The translations under genes and the position numbers were made by a program. From contig JAPLKG010000014.1 in NCBI GenBank assembly GCA_026388185.1, forward strand, positions 1 through 64,000: a stretch of DNA of 64,000 nucleotides. The letters are read 5' to 3'. The stretch is from Candidatus Eisenbacteria bacterium. GTDB taxonomy: Bacteria; Eisenbacteria; RBG-16-71-46; JAFGJU01. The notes below the pieces were generated by a model that searched no databases, had not been told where the DNA came from, and worked only from the letters and a program-made list of their open reading frames with translations. Below are positions 32,495-40,081 of the stretch, piece by piece. The first letter of the stretch is position 1. Each line of letters begins with the position of its first letter.

Positions 32495-33195
32495 CGCGCT
32501 ATAGCCACGCAATCGGCGAGTACCGTTCGGTCCTCACTGTCAACCGGACCAAGACAGCCTTGCGAGTCTTCTTCCGCTTCCTCAATGATGCTGGTTATCT
32601 CAGCGACAATCCGGCAAGGCTCATCCGTTCGACGCCGACTGACAGGAGAATACCAAGCTACTTGTCTATCGACGAAGCGAAGAGATTGCTCGGCACAATT
32701 GCCAACTCTGACAGCGCCATTGCCAAAAGAGACCACGCGACGTTCTCGCTCCTTCTCGGCACCGGCATCAGGCTCGGCTCGCTCGTCGGCCTGAACGCCA
32801 GTGACGTCAACATCGCTCAAGGGACCATCACAATCAGAGCAAAAGGCGGACGGGAGGAAACCGTGTTCCTTAACCAGCAACTCTGCCGACTGCTCAGGCA
32901 GCACATCGATGCTTCGGCTACAGGCGATGGACGTCCGCTCTTCCGTTCCCGCAACGGCGGCAGGCTTGGGCCACGCCAGGTCCAGCTGAGGCTTCGCCAC
33001 TGGCTTGAAGTGACTGGCATCACAAAGCCACTCTCAGTTCACTCGCTGCGTCGCACCTTTGCCGCAAGACTGTACTCTAAGACTGGCGACCTGCATTTGG
33101 TACAGCGTGCCCTCGGACACAGGCACATCACAACCACCGAAATTTACGTCAAGGTCGAGGACAACGCACTCAGAAAGGCGCTTGCAAACATGTGA
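32422..33195 (+). CDS. XerC/XerD-like tyrosine recombinase, copy 2, short N-terminal domain
   Basis: 257 residues from ATG 32422. From the N-R-T-K-T-A-L-R segment on it is close to copy 1 and keeps all catalytic positions (G-I-R-L-G-S, H-S-L-R-R-T-F-A, L-G-H-R-H, E-I-Y). The N-terminal domain is 29 residues shorter, and its first ~25 residues are encoded by repeat B. No ribosome binding site precedes the ATG. It could be a truncated, inactive gene or a shorter working recombinase. An inverted repeat-B copy lies 140 bp downstream, as after copy 1. Confidence 0.7.
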   Translation: MPFLDDYLRTTYHQSIANASEDDVARYSHAIGEYRSVLTVNRTKTALRVFFRFLNDAGYLSDNPARLIRSTPTDRRIPSYLSIDEAKRLLGTIANSDSAIAKRDHATFSLLLGTGIRLGSLVGLNASDVNIAQGTITIRAKGGREETVFLNQQLCRLLRQHIDASATGDGRPLFRSRNGGRLGPRQVQLRLRHWLEVTGITKPLSVHSLRRTFAARLYSKTGDLHLVQRALGHRHITTTEIYVKVEDNALRKALANM

Positions 33196-33623
33196 CACTC
33201 AGAGGGGCTGTTTTCTTTGCCAGTTCCAGCATCCCATAATCGGCACTATACGAAGCTGGGCTTAACGGGGCTGGTCGCGCCAGGTGACTGAGAGATATTC
33301 GCCTCTTGAGATGGAGTAGATATGTGATAGTGATTTTCGCTTGTGTTAGCGATACTCTGGTGATATAGTACGGCCGTGAGTCAATTGAAAGTGACTCAGC
33401 ACATCGGATCTCTGACTTTGATAATGGCGGATGCACCAATGTTTCGTGGCCCTGCACGATTCGTGCGTCTGCAGAGGAGGTTGAGCCCTGCCGGGTTTGC
33501 GGTGGGGCTTTTCTGTCTGGTTGGAGGTGGACGAGCTCATCTCGACTGATTCCCGAGTGTCTCGGTCGAGGTTTGCTTCGGGTCGGGAGCCATGGATTTC
33601 CCTTGGTAGTAGGAGGTGTGCCG
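33196..33623 (+). promoter_or_regulatory. Conserved leader of secreted-protein gene, copy 2
   Basis: Close match of 6911-7306, with the inverted repeat TGAGTCA-N8-TGACTCA at 33377-33398 and GATAAT near 33420. Small differences are scattered without regard to reading frame, so it is not a conserved gene. Confidence 0.5.
33332..33373 (-). repeat. Dispersed repeat B, inverted, downstream of recombinase copy 2
   Basis: On the minus strand CTATATCACCAGAGTATCGC then TAACACAAGCGAAAA. Opposite in orientation to the copy at 32420-32494, so the recombinase is bracketed by inverted copies. Confidence 0.75.
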
Positions 33624-36600
33624 ATGAGACAAAAGCTAGTGGGTCTTCTCATCCTGCTCGTCGGGATTACGATGACAGCGGCTGTTGCTGGAGCCAAGGA
33701 GATCGAGAGACGGGTGCCCATCATCGACGATGGAACCAGTATGCTTCCGGTAGGTCGCGTGTACGGCGTGAACGCGGCCATGCAGGGTACGGACACGTTC
33801 TACTATGGTGGAACGGTCATATCCGGTGGTGATACTCTCGCTGCCGCGCCTAGTGCTGCTGGCTGGGCGAACCGGAAGATGTGGTCGTGGAGCCCCAGCG
33901 GTTTTAACGGCACTCCGCACAGCGGCCTCAATATGGACGGCTGGCGCGGCGTGGACCGAACGGATCAGGTGGAAGACTACATGCACGTTGCGAGCAGCAC
34001 GAGCACCGATCCCTATTACAACATTGGGGATTGCGTGATTGCCGGCTACAAGTCTCTGTTCTGCGGTATGACAAACCAACAATGTGTCGATCTCTATTTC
34101 AGTGATGTCTCTGGCACTGGCTACGCCAACGACATGTACCAGATCGTTGTCACACCGACTTACGCCTACAATGCTGACGATACGATCACTCTTGCTTATG
34201 CATACCATAACGAGACTGAGGCTGGTCATGACTACAGCTATGTAATATTACAGAGTTATGACAGCGACGCCGCTACGTGGACCGACTACTACACCTTGGG
34301 CACGTACGACGACGTGGTGAACGGTACGGACAGCATAGACGTTGCTTCGTACATGGCGGGGTTGTCTCCACCGGTCAATTTCCGCATCGCGTTCAAGTTT
34401 GACTCGGACGATGGGTACTCGGACGAGGATGGCCACTATCCAACCGAGTGTGGTGGTCTGGAGATCGACAACTATGTGCTCACCATCAACTCGACGCCTG
34501 TGGAAAGCGAGGACTTTGAGTCCGTCGCTGACGGTAGTTTGCCGACTGGGTGGGAGCATTACTATGCCGGTTGCGGCGACTATGCTCACGTGACGCACGT
34601 CAACGATCTGCCCGTTCTATTGAGCCAGGATGTTTGCTACACCTGGATTGGCCCATCGTGGTGCGAGATGGCGGACAGTGTGTTGGTGTTTTACGATGAG
34701 AACAACCTTTCGTACGCGCATCCGCTCCGTCAGGACAACTATGCGTATTCGCCGGTGATTGATTTTTCGGCGCATCCTGGTCTGCCTGGCAAGCTGTTCA
34801 GCTGTGAGAGGTTTGGGTATTCGCCGCTCGTCATGTACATCTTCTTCTACTACGAGTGCAGGTATGCGCCTGCGTCCGAGTCAGGTGGATGGAGTGGCTG
34901 GTTGAGCGACGGTTACGTTTACTACACGAGTGAGACAGCAGCGTGTCGTCCGTTGACCTACGACGTATCGACGTTGATACCGCCGACAGCGGAGAAGGCA
35001 CAGATTGCATACGGCGTTATCAACCTTTGCGATGAGGATCCGTGGGGATACGGAGACTGTTCGTACACTTGTAACGCGACGCCGTACTTTGACAATATGT
35101 CGTTTGGTTTGTACGGGTCCGACGTTGCTCCGTACATCAGCATGAGAGAGCTGGATTATTTCCAGGATCAATTCTCAGAAGATGGAACGCTTAACCCGGC
35201 GAGCACTGCTGACACGAGAATAGCGAGTTATTTGGGTGACCTCAATCCGCCGGTCTTTGGCGACACGATGGTGTGCCGTGGTGGTGCGGATGACATGCAG
35301 GTGTGGTTGACCTTCCGTATGGCGAAGGTAAGCCCGCTGCAGCCTACCACCAACGCGTTCTTCACCACGTGGTTCCCGACAGCGACTACTGGTGCATGGC
35401 AAGAGGCCAGGATGGATACGGCTGCGATTACCGCTCTCTCCGGCACGGAGACCCGTAGTGTTCCCGGCATCTGGATGACCTGCTTCCACGAGAGCGATCC
35501 TATCAGGCTTGCGAACGGTTTGGCGGAAGGTACGGAGATACTTCCGAACAACTTGTTTGTGCCTGGTACGAGGGTTGAATATTTCCTCAAGGCTCGTTAC
35601 ACGGGATCGAGCTACTGGTTCTTGCTACCTGACACGACTGGTGGAGTTTCGGAGGAGTTTGAGATTCTGCCGATGATGAGGGACGTCGGTGAGGGTGGCG
35701 TGGAGTGGCCGTGCTTGATAGTTGCAGATCATTTTGGTCAGAGAGGCAACTGGGGTCTGAGGAACTCTGACAGAATTGCTCAGCACCTGGCAGCCAACGA
35801 TTACGAGTACGACATGTTCAACAAGCTGGGTCCTACGAGTGACTTGAGGAATGGTATTGCTCGTTGGGCGGCTAACACCGGCCAGATTGGTGGGCCTGGG
35901 ACTTACAAGTACAACTGGGGTCCTGGCGCGACGCCAGAGCAGCTCCGGGGCTACACTCACTGCATGTTGAACGCGGGTTCGCAGTACTACCACAGCATGT
36001 ATGAGCAGGACGTTGACCTGATCAACAGCTGGTTGGTCAGTTACTCATGCTATGACTTTCCTAGGTTCTTCTGGTTGAGTGGTAATGCGGCTGCGAGATG
36101 GTTGCACAACCAATCTACTGCCAGTAGGACGTTCCTGAACAGCGTTCTGGGCACTCAGTACGTGACCAGCAACTATGCGTCGAACACGAATGACTACACT
36201 TACTGTCTGCCCATCAGAGGGTTGGCAGGTTCGTTGCCCGACACGACGTTGTTTGTGGCTCGTTCGAACGGGTGTTTGAACACGTTCAACTGCATCACGA
36301 GCATCAACACTGGTATTAAGGAGAGAAAGTTCGACTCGTCTGCGACGGCCAGGTACGCGGCAGTCAGCAACAACGTTGCGACTAATGATGGTACACACTA
36401 CAAGTCGTTGGTAGAGGGTTACGACAACTGCTTCGTCAGGACTGACGGTTCCCTCGGCTATCCTGCTTGCGGAAACGACAACGTGCTGACTGGCTGGTTT
36501 GCCAGCGTGTTGGGTTGGGGCAACTACGCCCCCAATCTGCTTTGCAATGAATGTGACCCGTACATTCCGTATCCCCCCTATTGCACCGTGCAATGGGAGA

Positions 36601-37382
36601 ATCTTGTGAACGACGATAAGGCGTTTGTCTGCCCAACGGCTTCTTCGGAAACAAGCTCCATTCATGTGGTCGTCCGAAATCGGTTTGGCCGGCCTTTGTC
36701 TTTACCCGTCACCGCGACCTTCAACTCCAGTTGTGACATGAAGCTCTGTCGAGAGGTCTATGCTTGGTCCGACCATTCGGGTGAGGCAACCCTAGTTATC
36801 CCTGCCGGTTTGGACAGAAGTGATCAAACTGAGTGCTGTTCCATCAGGACGAGGGTAACATGTTTCCAAATGCCACTCTTCGACGACACGAGACTGTGGT
36901 TGTCGCCGGACCTAAACGCCGATGGCACTGTAGACGCTCTTGACGCGGCTATTCTCTCTTCTGACATATCGACAAGCGCTTGCAGATCTGACTTCAACTG
37001 TGATGGTCTGGTTGATAGTCTGGATTCGGCCATCTTTGGGTGCCACGTGGGACACACGTGTACGGGAGTGGTCGGCATAGACAAGGGGCTCACGGGCGTA
37101 CCGCTTGTAACCGCGATGGCGCAGAACTACCCCAATCCGTTCAATCCTGTGACCGAGATCAAGTTCTCGCTCGCGAAGCCGGGGAGAGTGGTCGTGCGGA
37201 TATACGATATCGTGGGTCGCCCGGTTCGCACCCTCATCGATTCTTGGCGAGAGTCCGGCGTGTACAGCGTGCTCTGGGATGGGCGGGCGGATGACGGCGT
37301 GGCACTGCCTTCCGGCGTCTATTTCTGCTCGATCAAAGCAGGCGACTTCGCGGCCAGCCGGAAGATGGTGATGCTGAGGTAA
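33624..37382 (+). CDS. Large secreted protein with dockerin-like segment and FlgD-like tail, copy 2
   Basis: 1252 residues. Signal peptide and body match copy 1 (7307-10594) to about residue 970, with patches that are identical and others that differ, suggesting gene conversion. It then diverges: a beta-rich ~110-residue domain; two dockerin-like calcium loops (D-L-N-A-D-G-T-V-D-A-L-D, D-F-N-C-D-G-L-V-D-S-L-D), about 30 residues apart; and the tail N-Y-P-N-P-F-N-P, V-R-T-L-I-D, S-G-V-Y-F-C and A-S-R-K-M-V-M-L-R. AGGAGGT precedes ATG 33624. Exported; function unknown. The calcium loops may bind a cohesin-like partner or simply stabilise the tail. Confidence 0.85.
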   Translation: MRQKLVGLLILLVGITMTAAVAGAKEIERRVPIIDDGTSMLPVGRVYGVNAAMQGTDTFYYGGTVISGGDTLAAAPSAAGWANRKMWSWSPSGFNGTPHSGLNMDGWRGVDRTDQVEDYMHVASSTSTDPYYNIGDCVIAGYKSLFCGMTNQQCVDLYFSDVSGTGYANDMYQIVVTPTYAYNADDTITLAYAYHNETEAGHDYSYVILQSYDSDAATWTDYYTLGTYDDVVNGTDSIDVASYMAGLSPPVNFRIAFKFDSDDGYSDEDGHYPTECGGLEIDNYVLTINSTPVESEDFESVADGSLPTGWEHYYAGCGDYAHVTHVNDLPVLLSQDVCYTWIGPSWCEMADSVLVFYDENNLSYAHPLRQDNYAYSPVIDFSAHPGLPGKLFSCERFGYSPLVMYIFFYYECRYAPASESGGWSGWLSDGYVYYTSETAACRPLTYDVSTLIPPTAEKAQIAYGVINLCDEDPWGYGDCSYTCNATPYFDNMSFGLYGSDVAPYISMRELDYFQDQFSEDGTLNPASTADTRIASYLGDLNPPVFGDTMVCRGGADDMQVWLTFRMAKVSPLQPTTNAFFTTWFPTATTGAWQEARMDTAAITALSGTETRSVPGIWMTCFHESDPIRLANGLAEGTEILPNNLFVPGTRVEYFLKARYTGSSYWFLLPDTTGGVSEEFEILPMMRDVGEGGVEWPCLIVADHFGQRGNWGLRNSDRIAQHLAANDYEYDMFNKLGPTSDLRNGIARWAANTGQIGGPGTYKYNWGPGATPEQLRGYTHCMLNAGSQYYHSMYEQDVDLINSWLVSYSCYDFPRFFWLSGNAAARWLHNQSTASRTFLNSVLGTQYVTSNYASNTNDYTYCLPIRGLAGSLPDTTLFVARSNGCLNTFNCITSINTGIKERKFDSSATARYAAVSNNVATNDGTHYKSLVEGYDNCFVRTDGSLGYPACGNDNVLTGWFASVLGWGNYAPNLLCNECDPYIPYPPYCTVQWENLVNDDKAFVCPTASSETSSIHVVVRNRFGRPLSLPVTATFNSSCDMKLCREVYAWSDHSGEATLVIPAGLDRSDQTECCSIRTRVTCFQMPLFDDTRLWLSPDLNADGTVDALDAAILSSDISTSACRSDFNCDGLVDSLDSAIFGCHVGHTCTGVVGIDKGLTGVPLVTAMAQNYPNPFNPVTEIKFSLAKPGRVVVRIYDIVGRPVRTLIDSWRESGVYSVLWDGRADDGVALPSGVYFCSIKAGDFAASRKMVMLR

Positions 37383-38068
37383 CTGGACCTACGAACCAGA
37401 CACAATCGAGGGGCTGGTCGAGTGCCGGTCCCTCTTGCATCATCAAGCAAAGACTGTATCTGGTCGAAGAGAATGGTCACAACATTGTGGATTGCCAGAG
37501 ACCCGGCCCCTTACGCGGCGCAGTCTTCCGGCTGGCTTGGCGCCGCCGCCTTCCCGTTGCTCTTCTTCGCCTTCTTTGCAATGTCTCTCACCTCCCCTCT
37601 AACAGCTTTTTGTGCAAGCAGTTACAATGACTGCCCAAGTCCATGAACGCTCTGGGGACGAGAAATGGCAAGCTAATTGTGAGGCTCAGGCAAAGATTCT
37701 TTCAGCGGGAAAGCTGGGCAGAAAGCGCAGGGGAAGGGGCGCTTTGCGGCTTGAACGCAGGCGACCCTGCTCAGATGTACGTCGGGCTGGAGTTCTTCAA
37801 AGAAACCACGCAAGAGCCGAGGATTCGAGGTGACGGAATCGATTGGAGAGGATGTACAGGTATGAACAGAGTTATCGCTGGTGGAAGCCACGTTTCAGTT
37901 GGCACGCACCGGTTACACAAGGTGAGTACTCATCCTTTTGGAAAGCAAGACTGGCCTGGTAGTGGCTACCCGGTGATCGACATCAGAGGTCGGTGGATGG
38001 GTGACGAGCACCGCGCGTCCGATAACCCCAGCCAACGTCCAGCCGCTGCATGCCGCTGTTAACTGGGG
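37383..38068. other. Mostly empty region after secreted protein copy 2
   Basis: Apart from the terminator at 37408-37437, sequence up to ~37500 resembles that after copy 1. No credible gene follows. Confidence 0.45.
37408..37437 (+). terminator. Terminator of secreted protein copy 2
   Basis: GAGGGGCTGG and CCGGTCCCTC pair, followed by TTGC. Same location and type as 10677-10706. Confidence 0.65.
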
Positions 38069-38392
38069 TCAACTGAGTTTCTTGCCTCCAACATCCCAGG
38101 CTTGATTAATAATGATGGTATGAATGGCTTCCCTAGGTATCTCTAATGTCCTACCGTCCTCAAGCTTGAATATCACACGGTCCTGCTTGATCTTTCCACT
38201 AAGGCGATCATCATTCGTGAGCCATATCTCATCTTGCCTGAATTGTGGTAGATTCATAACATGAACCCACGTTATGTCTTTCGTTCTCACCGGGATGTTG
38301 CCAAAAACGGTGGCAATATCAAAAGCCTTGTCGAGGACTGTTCCGGTAATAGAGTCTCCCGTGCGTCCAACGATCATGTCATTCGTGCGCAT
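38069..38392 (-). CDS. Small beta-rich protein with two Sm/SH3-like repeats
   Basis: 107 residues from ATG 38392, with AGGAGGAG 6 nt upstream. Two similar halves (G-D-S-I-T-G-T-V-L-D... and N-D-D-R-L-S-G-K-I-K...) each look like a five-strand barrel; the second contains F-K-L-E-D-G-R-T-L-E-I-P. No signal peptide is obvious. Such proteins are common in FCB-type genomes and uncharacterised. Confidence 0.6.
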   Translation of the reverse strand: MRTNDMIVGRTGDSITGTVLDKAFDIATVFGNIPVRTKDITWVHVMNLPQFRQDEIWLTNDDRLSGKIKQDRVIFKLEDGRTLEIPREAIHTIIINQAWDVGGKKLS

Positions 38393-38549
38393 GTAAATCT
38401 CCTCCTCTCCAATTTGACGTTCGGCCCAACCGGCTTGACACTGCACGCCAGCGGCGTATCAAGTCCGCGTTGAGGTTGCGGTTAGTTTCTTGTTGAATGC
38501 CTCGGATACTGCACTTGCTAATTCAATAGCATTAACCGTAAGCTAATCT

Positions 38550-39431
38550 CTACGTTTGTGTGATGGCGAAAACCGCAGCCAATCGCGCTGTTGTACCATC
38601 TTCATTTTCTACGTTGATGTCCCATTTGCCTCCTGGCTCTTTATCGATCAGCACTTTGCACTGAATCTTTGTAGCGTTGGATAAAACCTCTGTGCCCACC
38701 ATCGCTTCACCACCTCGTAGCAAACGAACCGCTCTTGGTGACTTGAACCCTGTCCCCTCTATCTCGAGGCCAAGCTCTTTGCCCTGTGCGCCTTCTCTAG
38801 GCGTAATGTCCTGGATCATCGGGGCTGCAGAAACCTCCTCGCGTTCCTTCTTTGCGGCGCTGCTCGGCAGAGTACTGCCAAAATAGAAACTAGCGATGGC
38901 TACAACCAACGTCCCTACGGTGGTTATGAGCTGCTGGGCCAATCGTTTGCCCTCATCACTTATCTGCTCTGGAACGTAGACATAGTACCCAGTCCTAGTG
39001 GACTCGCCCTTATCATTGTTCTCGTAGCGCGCCGTGAATAATACAGGTTCGTCCTCGGGTATCCTGACATCAGCAGTGTCTGTCACGAATCCCAAATAGT
39101 TCATGTTGGATACCGAAACCTTACGGAACAAAAAAATACCGAAAATAATGAACACCATTATCAGGACAAGGGCAATCATTGAACGAATACTCCCCTCGGG
39201 AAGACCCAGCGCTTGCTTTGGATCAGCGAGCCTCATCGAACTGAAACCAGCAGCTAGAATGAATAGCACGGTCATCAGAGTAGCAATAGCTACAACAACC
39301 ATTATCCCCATCATGACTTCGGGGTCAGCGCCTGTCTTTGTGTTGAACCAATATATCAGCACGCCGCCTGCTGCTATAATCAGCAATAACATCGTCACGA
39401 ATAACAGTGCCATCTTTTTAGATCCGTTCAT
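38550..39431 (-). CDS. Membrane protein with C-terminal IPT/TIG domain
   Basis: 293 residues. Four hydrophobic segments (about 8-28, 42-62, 85-103 and 168-188) are followed by an Ig-like IPT/TIG domain (I-T-P-R-E-G-A-Q-G, L-E-I-E-G-T-G-F, W-D-I-N-V-E-N-E-D-G-T). G-L-P-E-G-S-I-R-S-M-I-A-L between the second and third segments looks like a conserved turn. GGAGGAGG precedes the ATG. Function unknown. Confidence 0.7.
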   Translation of the reverse strand: MNGSKKMALLFVTMLLLIIAAGGVLIYWFNTKTGADPEVMMGIMVVVAIATLMTVLFILAAGFSSMRLADPKQALGLPEGSIRSMIALVLIMVFIIFGIFLFRKVSVSNMNYLGFVTDTADVRIPEDEPVLFTARYENNDKGESTRTGYYVYVPEQISDEGKRLAQQLITTVGTLVVAIASFYFGSTLPSSAAKKEREEVSAAPMIQDITPREGAQGKELGLEIEGTGFKSPRAVRLLRGGEAMVGTEVLSNATKIQCKVLIDKEPGGKWDINVENEDGTTARLAAVFAITQT

Positions 39432-39492
39432 CTCCGTCCTCCTCCGGCTAACTAGACGTCAAATAGGTAGTTCGTATGATATAAAGCCCGAC

Positions 39493-39635
39493 TACGTCTT
39501 ATGCCGTTTCCAGATAAGTGCCTTCATAACGTCTTGCTTTCCCAATAACACTCGTTGAACTAAACCGTCAGCTGAGTTCGCCTGATGCAACCACGGACGA
39601 TATCACCAAAACACCACTGAGGCAAGCGGAAACAA
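39493..39635 (+). repeat. Dispersed repeat B, two adjacent partial forms
   Basis: First TTATGCCGTTTCCAGATAAG (as at 32420 and 5641), then CAGCTGAGTTCGCCTGATGC and GATATCACCAAAACACCACT with GGCAAGCGGAAAC. Both alternative left ends of the family occur here side by side. Confidence 0.6.
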
Positions 39636-39860
39636 CCGTCATATTGTGACAACTTCGTAACAAATGAGCGGCGTTCGGCGCTGATCGTGGCATAGTTTGT
39701 TGTGCCTTCGACCATCATCTTCAAGGCCGACAATGCAAGAAGGAGCCTGACGTCTATCAGATCCCTCAACCATCCTAACCTGCAAGGTACTATCTGCCTG
39801 AAGCTTCAGCACTCTCGCATATACTCACTCATTTTGCCCCAACTCAGACGCAGCTGAACA

Positions 39861-39940
39861 GCCTCGGCCTTCTCAGCTGCAACCTCCTCACATAAACCCC
39901 CATCGTTTGCCCCAAGTTCGGACCGGACCTCCGGCATGGC
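39861..39940 (+). repeat. Dispersed repeat A
   Basis: CTCAGCTGCAACCTCCTCAC and CAAGTTCGGACCGGACCTCC. Nearly the same as 26545-26621. Confidence 0.75.
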
Positions 39941-39991
39941 GTGAGATCACCTGCTCGGCCCCTACCCGAGCAGGTATGTGCTTCACACAAA

Positions 39992-40022
39992 GCAACGAGG
40001 CCGGACAGTTCATCCGGCCTCT
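39992..40022 (-). terminator. Terminator of the 13-repeat secreted protein
   Basis: GAGGCCGG and CCGGCCTC form a perfect 8-bp stem with a 10-nt loop, 60 bp beyond the stop codon; followed on the minus strand by TTGC. Confidence 0.7.
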
Positions 40023-40081
40023 CCAGATTCCGCACAAAACAACAGCACCACAGGTTCGTGAGCCACCACCCACCCGAGCTG

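Larger units (their letters stand above)
39432..40081. other. Gene-free region with repeats B and A
   Basis: Repeat B pieces at 39493-39526 and 39562-39635, repeat A at 39861-39940, terminator at 39992-40022. A hairpin-like CCTGACGTCTATCAG lies near 39747. Confidence 0.5.

Noticed and set aside
37512-37610. Possible 23-26 codon lysine/alanine-rich peptide on the minus strand
   Set aside because: The only well-spaced start would be ATT, and the GTG overlaps the Shine-Dalgarno-like GGGGAGG. Too weak to call.
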